A DNA stretch of 64,000 nucleotides from Macrotis lagotis (Eukaryota; Chordata; Mammalia; Peramelemorphia; Peramelidae), in assembly GCF_037893015.1 (NCBI RefSeq), contig NC_133660.1:285235078-285299077 (forward strand), given 5' to 3'. Of this stretch, positions 47,684 to 59,779 are shown piece after piece. Made by a program: the position numbers and the translations under genes. Under the pieces are notes generated by a model. The model was not told the DNA's origin and made no database searches. It worked only from the letters and a program-made list of their open reading frames with translations. How positions within the stretch are numbered: position 1 is the stretch's first letter; each line of letters begins with the position of its first letter.

Positions 47684-50600
47684 TTTTCAAAAAGATTCTG
47701 AGTGTATCTTGGCAAATAGACTCCCAAATATTTTATATTGTCTGAGGTTACTTTGAATGGGATTTCTCTTTCTGCCTCTTCCTGCTGTTTCTTGTTAGAC
47801 ATATATAGAAAAGTCGAGGATTTATGGGGGTTTATTTTATAACCTATAAAATTGCTAATTGTTTCCAGTAGTTTTTTAGATGATTTCTTGGGATTCTCTA
47901 GGTAGATCATCATGTCATCTGCAAAGAGTGAGAGTTTTGTTTCTTCATTCCAAATTCTAATTCCTTTAATTTCTTTTTCTTCTCTAATTGCTGATGCTAA
48001 CATTTCTAATACAATATTGAATAGTAGTGGTGATAATGGGCACCCTTGTTTCACCCCTGATCTTACTGGGAATGCCTCTAGCCTCTCCCCAATGAGTATA
48101 ATGCTTGTTGATGGTTTCAGATAGATACTGCTAATTATTTTAAGGAACAGTCCATTTATTCCTACACTCTCTAGTGTTTTTAATAGGAATGGATGCTGTA
48201 TTTTGTCAAAAGCTTTTTCAGCATTTATTGATATGATCATATGGCTTCTGATAGGTTTGTTGTTGATATAATTGAGTATACTAACAGTTTTCCTAACATT
48301 GAGCCAACCCTGCATTCCTGGAATAAATCCTACTTGATCATAATGTATTATCCTAGTGATGACTTGTAATCATCTTCCTAAGATTTTATTTAGGATTTTT
48401 GCATCTATATTCATCAGGGAAATAGGTCTATAATTTTCTTTCTCTGTTTTAACTCTTCCTGGTTTAGGTAACAGGACCATATTGGTTTCATAGAAAGAGT
48501 TAGGCAGAGTTCCATCTTTCCCTATTTTTCCAAGGAGTTTATATAGGATTGGAACCAATTGTTCCTTAAATGTTTGGTAGAATTCACTTGTGAATCCATC
48601 AGACCCTGGAGATTTCTTTTTAGGGAGTTCAGTAATGGCTTGTTGAATTTCTTTTTCTGAGATAGGGTTGCTTAGGTATTTAATCTCTTCCTCATTTAAC
48701 CTGGGCAACTTATATTTTTGTAAATATTCATCCATTTCACTTAGATTATAATATTTATTGGCATAGAGTTGGGCAAAATAATTTCAAATTATTACTTTAA
48801 TTTCCTCCTCATTGGTGGTGAGTTCACCTTTTTCATTTATGATACTAGCTATTTGGTTTTCTTCTTTCTTTTTTTAAATCAAATCGACCAGAGGTTTATC
48901 AATTTTATTGGTTTTTTCATAATACCAACTTTTGGTTTTATTTATTAATTCAATAGTTTTTTTGCTTTCAATTTTATTAATTTCTCCTTTAATTTTTAGA
49001 ATTTCTAATTTACTACTTAATTGGGGATTTTTGATTTGTTTTTTCTCTAATTTTTTAGTTGCATATTTAGTTCATTGATTTCCTCTTTCTCCAATTTATT
49101 CATGTAAACATTTAGAGCTATAATATATCCCCTGAAAGTCGCTTTGAATGAATCCCATAGGTTTTGGTATGTTGTTTCATTATTATCATTATCTGATAAA
49201 ATGGTTAATTCTTTCTATAATTTGTTTTCTGGTCCACTCATTTTTTTAAAATGATGTTATTCAGTTTCCAATTTGTTCTGGGTCTATATCTCCTTGGCCC
49301 AGTATTGCATATGACTTTTATTGCATTGTGATCTGAGAAAGATGTATTCACTATTTCTGCCTTTCTGCAGTTGAGCATTAGGTTTTTATGTCCTAGTATA
49401 TGGTCAATTTTTGTTTAAGTTCTATGTACTGCAGAGAAAAAGGTATATTCCTTTCTATCCCCATTCAGTTTCCTCCATAAATCTACCATATCTAATTTTT
49501 CTAACAATCTATTTACCTCCCTAATTTCTTTCTTGTTTGTTTTATGATTCAATTTATCTAGATCTGATAGTGGGAGGTCTCCCACTAGTAGAGTTTTGCT
49601 GTCTATGTCTTCCTGTAATTCTTTCAGCTTCTCCTCTAAGAATTTGGATGCTGTCCCACTAGGTGCATATATATTCAATATTGAAATGACTTTATTGTCT
49701 ATGGTACCTTTTAGGAGGATATATCTCTTTTAATGCTATATATTTTTCCTGCTGCTTTGTCTGAGATAAGGATTGCTACCCCTGCTTTTTTTACTTCAGC
49801 TGAAGCAAAATGTATTTTGCTCCAACCTTTTACATTTACTCTATGTGTATCTCTCTGCTTCAAATGAGTTTCTTGTAAGCAGCATATTGTAGGATTCTGG
49901 TGTTTAATCCACTCTGCTATTTGCTTACGCTTTAAGGGAGAGTTCATCCCATTCACATTTAAGGTTATGATTACTAATTCTTTATTGCCCTCTATGCTAT
50001 CTTCGCTCTGTTTGTATTTTTCCCCCTTTCCCCCCCTTTATCCATATTCCCCAGTCTTTTGTTTCTGAAAACCACCTCCTTCAGTGTGTTTGCCTTACTA
50101 TATCACACCCTCTCCTTTCTTTCCCCTTTCCCTTTTTCCCTTTTTCCTATCCCTTCCTTTTATTATTTCCCCTTATTTCCCCCACTCCCCTTCCCTTTCT
50201 CTGTCCCCCCTCCCCTTTTCCCCTTTTAATACTTGAAAGGTTAGATGTTTTATAAATTAACTGAGTATGTGTAGGTTGACTTTAAGCCAAGTATGATGAG
50301 AAGAAGATTCAGGGGTTTCTCCTCTGCTCCCTTCTTCCCCACTAATACCATAGGTTTTTTGTACCTCTTAGTGTAATGAGATTTACCCAATTCAATCCCC
50401 TCCCTCCTCCCGTCTCTTTCCTGTCCCCCTTTTTGGGTGGTAGTGTTTTTTTTTTAGATTATTCTAAGTCATAGAAAATTCTGAGTGTCTGACCCTTCTA
50501 GTTCTGTATATTGTATAGAATAGAGTCAAAATTCCTGAGAGTTATTAGAGTCTTTCTCCCAAATGGGGTTAAAGCCAGTTACATACCATTAGATAGTAGT

Positions 50601-51160
50601 CTCATGGATAGGTCATGAATGTCCATCATTTCTGGCAAGGTGTATTCTCTTTGTTAGAGTTACATTTCTCAAGGTTTATGAGAATCTTTCTTTTTTTTAC
50701 CCTCATGCTGGGATATAGCCAGTTTCAACTAACTTACTAGATTGCATTTTTTTTCTTTTACTGCCCCCCCTTTTTTTACCTTTTCACGTGTCTCTTGAAC
50801 CTCCTGTTTGATGTCCAAATTTTCTGTTTAGCTCTGGTCTTTTCATCAGAAATTTTTGGAATTCTTCCATTTCGTTAAATGTCCATCTTTTTCCCTGGAA
50901 GAGAAGGCTCAGCTTTGCAGGAAAGTAGATTCTTGGCTGCATTCCAAGCTCCCGTGCTCTTCAAAATATCTCGTTCCAGGACCTTTGATCCCTTAATGTT
51001 GATGCATCCAGGTCCTACGTGCTCATTACTGTGACTCCTTGATATTTAAATTGTTTCTTTCCGGCTGCTTGCAGGATTTTCTCTTTTATCTGATAGTTTT
51101 GGAGTTTGGCCACAACATTCCTTGGTGTTTTTTCAGTTTAGGATCTTTTTCTGGTGGGGA

Positions 51161-51907
51161 TCAATGTACTCTTTCAATAACTACTTTGCCCTCCGATTCC
51201 ATGATATCAGGGCAGTTTTCCATCACTAGATCCTGTAATGTTAAGTCCAGGCTTTTTTTCTCTTCAATGTTTTCAGGAAGTCCTATAATTTTCAGGTTGC
51301 CCCTCCTCAATCTATTCTCAAGGTCAGTGGTTTTGTTGATGAGGTATTTCACATTTGCTTCTATTTTTTCTATTTTTTGATTTTGTTTAACTGACTCTTG
51401 CTGTCTCATGGAGTCATTAGTTTCTGTAGACTCCATTCTTTTTTGGGGGGAGGAGTTTTCTTCATTAACCTTTTGAAACTCCTTTTCCAATTGGTCAATT
51501 CTACTTTTGAAAGAGCTTTCCATTTGACCAATTGAGGTTTTGAGAGAATTAATTTCTTTTTGCATTTGCTCATTTGTGAATCTGAGAGAATTATTTTCAT
51601 TTTGTAATTTTCCAATTGATGATCTGAGACATTTATTCTCCTTTTGTGTTTGTTCAATTGTACTTTCTAAGGTTTTGTTTTCTTGTTGCAAGGTATTAAT
51701 TGTCTCTCCCAAATTTTTAAGCTCCTTCCTTATTTCTTTGAGGAATTCTTTCTGTGCTGGAGACCAGATTGTATTCTCCTTAGAGGTTCCACGTCTCTTT
51801 GAGTTGGGGTCTTTCCCTTCCAGGAATTTTTCTATGGATCCACCTTTCTGCTGACCCTTCTTCATTATACTAAGACCTTGAGTTGGGGGGGGGGGGGGCT
51901 GGTTCAC
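51161..51907 (-). pseudogene. L1 ORF1 (nucleic-acid-binding coiled-coil protein), truncated
   Basis: 248 codons. Residues about 50-180 form a long coiled coil of Gln/Asn/Leu/Lys heptads (for example LQNENNSLRFTNEQMQKEIN), as in L1 ORF1p. The start of the RNA-recognition-like domain follows (LENRLRRGNLKIIGLPENIE). The frame stops after VVIERVH, where a full ORF1p would continue about 90 residues; matching sequence continues in another frame, so this is a frameshift. A G12 tract precedes the listed start. Confidence 0.85.
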
Positions 51908-52957
51908 CTGGGCTTGGGATCGCTAATAGCTTTACTGAGTGCAGTTTCTCTGGCTGGCCAGTAGGAGGTGCTGGTTTCCCTCTCTGGAGTGTCTGTTACT
52001 GGGTTGAGAGGCCTTCTCCCTTTGCCAGAAAGGGAGAAATTGGAACTGTTGAATTCTTTTGCCTTCAATCAATGGTGGGCTTTACTCTGGCCTGAGGTCA
52101 TTCCTCAGCTGAGGTGGTTCTTTGGCTCACACACCTGGGCCTGAGGCAGCAGTAGTTTTCAATTGTTTGTTTCTAAGGAGGCCTCAGTGCAATGGAGGCG
52201 TGGACTCAGAGTTTCTCAGACTGGAGCAGCCCAGCGATGGCGTCCGCAACTCTCCTGCACCAGATGTCTCCCCGCAGCCCCCTCCCCAAGCTCCAGGGGG
52301 ACAGCACTAACACCAGCACCTCTGCTTCCCCACGGACCCAAGCCCCTGTCATCCAGCCCCACTGCTGATCCAGCAGGTCCGGGTCTCCAGCCCTCAGGCT
52401 CCTGGTTCCAATTCAGCTGTTAATCTGGCTGATCCAGGGTTGATCCTCCCTCCGAGCCCAGACTCAACCACCTGAATTCTACCAAAGCTGCAGTGGGAGA
52501 CAAATCCTGAGGTAGACGCTCTTTCTCCTGGATTTTCTCTCTGCGTTCCGTGAGTCGGACTTCCTCTAAGAGGTTTGTTTCATGTGATAGATGGGGAAGC
52601 GATCAGGAGACTCTAGAACTGTGCCTGTCTTCTCTCTGCCATCTTGGCCAGAAGCTCAGGGAAATTTTGATGTATTATTTCTTGAAAGATGAAGTCTAGG
52701 CTCTTCTCCTGGTCATGACTTTCAAGAAGTCCAATAATTTTAAGATTATTTATTCTGGATCTGTTTTCAAGGTCAGTTGTTTTTTCCAGTGAGATATTTC
52801 ATATTTTTATTCTAATTTTTGACTTTTTTTGGAAGGGTTTTCTTTCTTTCTTTTTTTCTTGCAAAGTTCTCAGCTTCCTTTAATTCCATTCTGCATTTGA
52901 AGGAGTTATTTTCTTCAGAGAGATTTTTTTTATCTCCTTTTCCAGTGGGCCAATTCT

Positions 52958-53115
52958 GCTTTTTTTTTTTTTTTTTTTTTGCTAGGTAAATGGAATTAAG
53001 TGGCTTGCCTAAAGCCACACAGCTAGGTAATTATTAAGTGTCTGAGGCCAGATTTGAACTCAGGTACTCCTGACTCCAGGGCCAGCATTCTATCCATTGT
53101 GCCACCTAGCTGCTG
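52958..53115 (-). mobile_element. tRNA-derived marsupial SINE inside the old L1
   Basis: Complete SINE with a T21 tail on the plus strand and the CCACCTAGCTGC head complement; flanked by repeats of CCAATTCTGCTTTT. Confidence 0.92.
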
Positions 53116-54464
53116 CCCAATTCTGCTTTTTAAGACATTCTTCTCCTCATTTGCCTTTTGTTTTGCTTTTTCCATTATGCCCAACCTGGTTTTTAACATT
53201 ATTTTCTAAAGTATTTTTTGTATATCTTTCACCAAGCTGTCGATTTGGTTTTCATGATTTTTCTGCATCACTTTCATTTCTCCTCATAATTTTTCCTCCA
53301 TCCCCCTTAATTGCTTTTCAAAGTCTTTTTTGAGCTCATCCATAGTCTGAGCCCATTTTCTATTTTTCTTGGAGGTTTTGGATATGGAAATTCATCATCA
53401 TCTGTGTATGTGTTTTGATCTTCCATGGGACTAAAGTAATTCTCTGTGATCAGATTCTTCTTTTTCTGTTGTTTACTCATTTCCTCAGCCCAAGACAGCA
53501 CTTCCAAGGCTTTGGGTTTTTGCTTCTTTTTGGGAGGGACATCCCTCTGGGACCTTTATTCCTCCAAGTTCTTATGCTCTCTTGCCTGTACTTCCCTGTG
53601 CCCTAGAGCTATAAGGAGGTATCCAGCTTGGCTCCTTTGTATGGAAGCCCAAACTGCATCCTTGATCTGCCTGTAGGCTAGCAGCAGAGTCTTACCCTGA
53701 AGGGAGAACAGAGAATCTCTGCAGACTTCCCTAACCATCTCTGGGGGTGCAGGCTGCTTTCTCCAGATTCTCCCTGCAGATTTTGCTGCTGGTGTTCCTC
53801 ACTCCAGATTCATTCTGGTGTAGCAGAGTCCCCACATCCCCCCACACCCCTTCAAGCTGTTGCTTGTGATCTCTGGGCTGGGCTGGGCTGAGCTGTGGCC
53901 ACATCTTTTTTCCAACCCCCGGTGCTGGTGAAACATACTCCCACAGAACTAAGTTATCTTGGATTGGGAAAATGTATCACTCAGTCTTTCTGTGGATTCT
54001 GTGCCTCTAAATTTTGACTAGGGTCATAATTTGGTGGCTTTTGGAGTTTTTGGGGGAAGCAGTTCCATGGAAATCCTGCCTTCACCTACCATGAATTTTT
54101 TATAAGCTTTTGAGTTTCACATTTTTCTCTCTCCTTCCCTTCCCCTATGATAGTATATTTACTGATGTAGGTCAATCATGGTTAACACATTTCCATATTG
54201 GTCATGATATGAAAGAAGAATCAGCAGGAAAAAGAGAATTTGAGAAAAACATCAGTTTTACAAAGAGAAAATAATTTGTTTTGGCCTACATTCAGACTCT
54301 ATAGCTTTTCCTCCGGATGTCAGTGGAATTTTCTATCAAAAGTCTTTTAGAATTGTCCCTTTTCACTGTATTGCTGAGAAGGTTAAGTCTATCATAGTTC
54401 TTCTCAGTATGAGTTCCTAGAAGTTTTTCCAGGATTTTCCAAAGTTCAGCTTCTCATGATTTAA

Positions 54465-55215
54465 GAAATCTCTTGATGAAGGTGAAAGAAGAGATTGTAA
54501 AAGTTTGGGTGAAGCTAAATATTCAAAGAATGAAGATCATGGCAACTGGTTCCATCCCTTCCTGGAAAACAGAGGGAGAACAAAGTGTCAGGTTTTATAT
54601 TCTTGTGCTCAAAGATCACTGAAGATGGTGTCTTTTTCCGGGAAATTAAAAGATGCCCTCTCCTTGGAAGGAAAGCCATGGTTCATCTGGAGCAGCAGGC
54701 TAAAAAAGTAAAGCCACTGCCTGGCCATGGGAACAAGGTTCAGATAGCCAGACCTATGGTTTTTCTAGTAGCAATGGGTGACTGTGATAGTTGGATTATA
54801 AAGGAAACTTAGTCACATAATGAATTCTTTTGAACTGTGGTTTAGAGAAGATGTTTGAGAGTCCCTCAGACAGCAAAGTCATCAAATCACTTAAAGAAAT
54901 TAATTCAGACTATTCACTGTAAAGTACACTATTAAATATTTTTTCAAATAATGAGAAGATGTGACTCATTGGAAATGACCATGATGTTCAGAAAGATTGA
55001 AAGGGAATATGATGTATGTACGATCCCCCACACTACGCTAATTAATTAATTCTAGTAGGTCTCAGTTTCAGGATCAAATAGAAAATCCTCTGTTTAGCAT
55101 TTAGCACCTTCATTATCTGTCATAGAAGCCATGAACATGAACTGTCACAGCCTTCAAGGGATAATGGAGATAGAAGGAGCTGAGGGGAAAGTCAGACATG
55201 ACTGAATGACAACAG
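54465..55215 (+). mobile_element. RTE/BovB-type LINE, 3' part (copy 1, continued)
   Basis: Resumes with GATGAAGGTGAAAGAAGAG and includes frames such as EIKRCPLLGRKAMVHLEQ and SLKEINSDYSL, the region after the RT that is well known from BovB/RTE elements. It ends ACATGACTGAATGACAACAG, the typical RTE 3' end. Confidence 0.85.
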
Positions 55216-55439
55216 GAACAACCAAATTTCTCCACTTATTCTACAATCACATAGCACTAGACTGTAGAGCATAATCAGTTCATACTTCAATTATTACATA
55301 CAGCAAGAGCCTAATGGGGGGGGGGGCAGCTTGCCCCATACCTCTCACTAGTCTAATGCCTCCTGCATTTAGCTGCCAGAGAGATTTTACTAAAGGAAAG
55401 TATGACCAGATTTTCTCAAGATATGATAGATAATGCACT

Positions 55440-55930
55440 CCCCCCACTCCATTCAATCAATTCCAGCAGTTCTCAATTACCTTCAGAATCAAATCCTCTG
55501 TTTAGCATTTTCATCCCTTCATGATTTTTCTTTAGTTTTCTGCCATCTAACATGCTACCCCATACTTTTAGCTTGAGTGACATTGGATTCTTTGTTATTC
55601 CTTTCCAAGAGATTTTGCCCCTGAAGGCTTGAGATCCTTTCTCAGTTGTCCCCTATGCCTGAAATGCTCTTCCTCATCTCTGCTTCTTTCAAGTTCCATC
55701 TCAAAGCCCATTTTCTAGAGGTAGCTTTCTCCAGTTCTCTTGAACCCTGCTGCCTTCCTTCTTCTAATCATTTCCACTCCATCCGTTCTCTAACTTGTAT
55801 ACAAGAGGTCTTTTCTTCTTGTCTCCCCCCTTGGACTATGAGTTAATGGAGAGCAGCCATTGGTTGCCTTTCTTTGTCTCCTTGGTGTCTATCATGTACT
55901 GAAGTGCTTCATAAATGATGCTTACAATTT
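55440..55930 (+). repeat. L2-like 3' segment (copy 1)
   Basis: CCTATGCCTGAAATGCTCTT, AAGTTCCATCTCAAAGCCCA and a GTCTATCATGTACTGAAGTG end are typical of L2-type 3' ends. The homologue in copy 2 is at 59780-60440. Confidence 0.5.
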
Positions 55931-57089
55931 CTGTGAAAGGGGGAGGGAGCAGCTAAGTATTTAGATACTCCTCTTCCACTCCCTCTACCAGGATCCTGGG
56001 GAACAAAATTGGATATTATCTGTATGGTATGACAATTGACTACCAAGTAGTGATCTTAAAAAGAAATCTTTAAAAGAAAATATTAAAAAAAAGCATGGAA
56101 GCAAGATAGCATTTAGTGCTGCATGTCCTAACAGGTCCTGAAATGTTTCCAATGCCTTGGAAAAAGGAGACTGTATATGGTTACCTTGGTACTCAACTGG
56201 AAGAGCTGCTTCTTATATTTTGGGATTGGCCCCGGCATTTCCTAGTTAGATCACAAAGTGTCTATTCTTGGCTCTGCCCCAGATCATGTAGGGACCACAG
56301 CCACTGCTGAGTTAGGTGGTCAATATGAGGGTCAACTGAAACAGAACCTTAGTAGGATTGAGTCATAAGTGGCAAAACTTGTGACTCCATCAGCCAACTG
56401 ATGTTGACTACACAGAATCCTTATTTTGGATATTTTATTTTATTTTTCCCAATACAAGCTATGTGGGTATTTCAACATTCATCCATTTGCAGATTTTTGT
56501 GTTAAACATGTTTCTCCTACCCTCCCTTATCCACTCATTCCCTCCTTTGAAGGGAAAAATCATAACAGTTCCACATGCACATTTGTATATTTATTATATA
56601 CTAGTCATTTTATTTAAGAGGAATTAGGATTAAAGAGAAAGACATAAAACCATGAGAAAGGAAGGAAAATCACAAGGAAGGTGATCATAGTATATGTTCA
56701 GAATCTGGTTTTTATTTTCCTTTGTCAGGTCTCCCAAAGTTATCCTTCATCTCTGAACTGCTGGGAAAGCTGCATCCATCATCACTGAGAAGAGAAAGAA
56801 ATACTTTAGAAGAAAGGAATAAGAAGGTAATGGAGGAAAGAAGCTCATCTTTCATTTTCTCTGTACCCTAAGGTAAGGAGGATCTTATAAACTCTGGAAA
56901 AGCACCCAAGAACAACTGACAGCAGCTTCTGCATTGGGAATCAAGGATAGAATGAAAGAAATGAGCATCATAAATGCAAAGTTCTACAAGGAGTCTAGTA
57001 GACAGAGTATCTCCTATTTCATGCAATCATCTTGAGGACTCCAAGAAAAAGACTTCCAAACACTTTCAAGAAAATAAAATTCTGGAAGG

Positions 57090-58177
57090 GGGGGGTAGAG
57101 TCAAGCTGGCAGTATGAACCTATGAAACTCTGGGAGCTTTTCAAACTAAACAGCATTAAATGGAGCTTCCAAAGAGATCCTAAAACCCACAAAAAAACAG
57201 TGAAGCAAGTTTGCAACTCAAGATATTATAGACAAACTTCAGTGAGGGGCTGTTTCCTGTGAATAAAAGGGGATTATAGCTCAGCAGTGTGAGGACTGGA
57301 AAGCCAGAAGGAATTCTTAACCTCAGCAAAGTTCAGTTCTAGCCCATCAAGCCAGAGGTGCAGCAGGCCAGCATTGAGAGTCCCAACCCCAGGTTGGAGG
57401 ACAAATTTTGAATCCCAGGATCACTGGTGCAACAGGCAGGACTGGATAGGATTATCCTAATACTGGGAACAAACAGTAAGCACCTGAAACATCATAGTCA
57501 AGTAACAAGACAGGACCCTGACCCATGGTCCGAGTACAAATTTAGAAAATACAATAGTGGCCACTGGATTAGAAGAATTAAAGAAGTGTATGCCAAGGAA
57601 TGTCCAAATTACCAAGTAATTTCACTCATCTCACATGCTAGAACATTATGCCTCAATTTTTCAAGCTGGGTTTCTGAACTGTGTGGACTGAGAATGACCA
57701 GAAGAAGCTGGCTTCAGAATTGGTAGAGGAACTAGAGGTCAAAGTGCCAACATTCCCTGGAGTATCCAGAAAGCAAAGGAGTTTTAGGAAAAAAAACATG
57801 TCTTCCTCTTCACCTAATACACTAAAGCCTTTGATTGTGGAGATTCCAACCATCTTTGTCTACTCCTGAATGACATGGATGCACCAGATCATCTTACTTA
57901 TCTCCTGAGGAATGCTGGGTAAGAAGCAACAGGCAGAACTATACAGTGAGAACCAAACATGGAACAGCCAATTGGCTTAAGATTGGGAAAGGTTTAAGGC
58001 AAGGTGAGATTTATTTATTTGAACCTGATTTTATTGAACTTATATGCAGAGTACATAATTTGAAATGCCAGACTTGGTGAATGCAAAGGAACAATTAAGG
58101 TTGCTGGGAGCAATATCAACAATCTCAGAAATGCAGATCATGCTAGAAATGGCAGAAAGTGAAAAGGACCTAAGATA
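57090..58177 (+). mobile_element. RTE/BovB-type LINE, first part (copy 2)
   Basis: Homologous to 42950-44022. The catalytic motif has decayed: NNLRYADDA of copy 1 reads NNLRNADHA here (near 58115-58140). Confidence 0.85.
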
Positions 58178-58589
58178 ACTCTTTTTAAAATTGAATATGC
58201 GTTATTTCAAATTACATGCAAAGATGTTTTACCATGGATTTTTATAAGCTTTTGAGTTCCACATTTTTCTCTCTCCTTCCCTTCCCTATGATAGCAATCA
58301 TGGGTAATACATCTCCATATTGGTCATGATATGAAAGAAGAATCACCAGAAAAGAGAGAAAAAATGAGAAGGAAAAAAGATCAGTTTTTCCAAAGAGAAA
58401 ATAATATGATTTGGTCTACATTCAGACGCTATAGCTTTTCCCCAGGATGTGGGTGAATTTTCTCTCCTAAGTCTTTCGGAATTGTCTTTCCTCATGGAAT
58501 GGCTGAGAAGACTTCAGTCTATTCTCAGCATGACTTCATGGAAGCAAGTCCTTCCAGGATTTTCTGAAGTTCATCTGCTCATAATTTAA
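58178..58589 (-). mobile_element. L1 3'-end fragment inside the RTE (copy 2)
   Basis: Antisense L1 3' UTR-type sequence (CTCTCTCCTTCCCTTCCC, then CATATTGGTCATGATATGAA). The RTE is continuous on both sides. Related AAG..AACTCT sequences flank it, probably the target-site duplication. In copy 1 the same fragment is split into 44023-44081 and 54102-54464. Confidence 0.7.
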
Positions 58590-59535
58590 GAAACTCTGGA
58601 TGAAGGTGACAGAAGAGACTGTAAAAGCTTGGTTGAACCTAAAGATTCACAGAATGAAGATCTTAACAACTGGTCCCATCCCTTCCTGGCAAACAGAGGG
58701 TGAAGAAATGGAAGCTGTGAGAGGTTTTATATTCTTGGGCTCAATGATCAGTGAAGTTGGTGTCTTCATCCAGGAAATTAAAAGATGCCTTCTCCTTGGA
58801 AGGAAAGCCATGGTTCATCTGGAGCAGTTGGCTAATAAACTAAAGCCACTGACTTGCTGTGCCACCAAATGCTCAGATAGCCAGACCTATAGTTTTTTCC
58901 AGTAGCAATGGGTGACTGTGGTAGTTGAATTATAAAGGAAACGTAGTCACTAACTTGATTCTTTTGAACTGTGGTGTTAGAGAAGACTTGAGAGTCCCTC
59001 AGACAGCAAAGACATCAAATCACTTAAAGAAATTAATTCAGACTATTCACTGTAAAGTGCAATATTAAGGTTGAAATTTGAATACTTTCATGAATAATGA
59101 GAGGATGTGACTCATTGGAAATGACCCTGATGTTTAGAAAGCTTGAAAGTAGGTATGATGTATGTACTTTCCCCCACACTAATTAATTGATTCTAGTAGT
59201 TCTCTACTTCAGGATCAAATAGAAAATCCTCTGTTTTGGGGCAGCTAGGTAGTGCCGTGGATAGAGCACTGGCCCTGGAGTCAGGAATTCCCGGGTTCAG
59301 ATCTGGCCTCAGACATTTAATAATTACCTAGCTGTGTGGCCTTGGGCAAGTCACTTAATCCCATTGCCTTGCAAAAAAAAACTTAGAAAGGAAAATCCTC
59401 TGTTTATCATTTAACTTCCTTCATTATCTGTCATAGAAACAATGAACATGAACTGGCACAGCCTTCAAGTGATAATGGAAATAGAAGAAGCTGAGGGGGA
59501 AGTTAGACATGACTGAATGACAACAGGAACAACTA
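58590..59535 (+). mobile_element. RTE/BovB-type LINE, 3' part (copy 2)
   Basis: Homologous to 54465-55215, with frames NLKIHRMKILTTGPIPSWQT and EIKRCLLLGRKAMVHLEQ. It is interrupted by a SINE at 59236-59388 and ends at ACATGACTGAATGACAACAG near 59526. Confidence 0.85.
59236..59388 (+). mobile_element. tRNA-derived marsupial SINE in duplication copy 2
   Basis: GGGGCAGCTAGGTAGTGCCG head, A-rich tail, target duplication AAAATCCTCTGTTT on both sides. Copy 1 at about 55080 has the empty site with a single AAAATCCTCTGTTT. Confidence 0.95.
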
Positions 59536-59779
59536 AATTACTCCCCTTATTCTACCATCACTTAGCGGCAGACTGTAGAGCATCATCAACTCATACTTGA
59601 ACTTATTACATATAGCAAGAACCTACTGCTGGGACGGCTTGCCCCATATCTCCCACTAGTCTCATGCATCCTCTATTTAGCTGCCAGGGATATTTTCCTA
59701 AAGCAAAGCATGACCAGATTTTCTCAAGTTGTGATGTATCATTCGAAGTTGATGCCCCCCCCCTCCATTCAGACTATTT

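Larger units (their letters stand above)
45930..49960 (-). pseudogene. L1 ORF2 (endonuclease/reverse transcriptase), broken
   Basis: Fragments in order: endonuclease with CCLQETHLKQRDTH (49956-49711) and LNIYAP-type core (49678-49415); RT start with [18 protein letters not shown] and [13 protein letters not shown] (48735-48370); RT core with INAEKAFDKIQHPFL, GVKQGCPLSPLLFN and the catalytic FADDMMIYL (48315-47690); then C-terminal pieces (46980-46702, 46600-46190). Frameshifts, stops, a SINE and a microsatellite separate the pieces. The FADD catalytic motif is intact. Confidence 0.9.
45501..52654 (-). mobile_element. Near full-length L1 retrotransposon
   Basis: Flanked by a perfect 14-bp target-site duplication, CTCAGGGAAATTTT, at 45487-45500 and 52655-52668. 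On the minus strand it begins with CTTCTGGCCAAGATGGCAG and a 5' UTR, then ORF1 (51907-51161), ORF2 (about 49960-45930) and a 3' UTR. It holds a SINE (about 47525-47683) and an expanded microsatellite in ORF2. ORF2 has several frame breaks, so it is not competent for transposition. Confidence 0.92.
44082..54086 (-). mobile_element. Old L1 inserted in copy 1, itself split by a younger L1
   Basis: Flanked by TACCATGGATTTTTA (44067-44081) and TACCATGAATTTTTT (54087-54101), a target-site duplication with one substitution; copy 2 is uninterrupted at this site (near 58230). Own sequence is 44082-45500 (3' UTR and ORF1/spacer region; most of ORF2 is deleted) and 52669-54086 (ORF1 and 5' UTR). Confidence 0.8.
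42655..56787 (+). repeat. Tandem duplication copy 1 (interrupted by nested L1s)
   Basis: Starts GAGAAGGAAAAGAAAC at 42655 and ends at TGCATCCATCATCACT at 56787, where copy 2 starts directly with GAGAAGAGAAAGAAA. Without the nested block 44082-54101 the unit is about 4.1 kb. It contains RTE LINE sequence, an L1 3' fragment and an L2-like segment, all matched in order in copy 2. Confidence 0.9.

Noticed and set aside
58600..58905. 101-codon ORF that looks like a free-standing gene
   Set aside because: It matches the post-RT region of RTE/BovB LINEs (EIKRCLLLGRKAM) and has a homologue in duplication copy 1.
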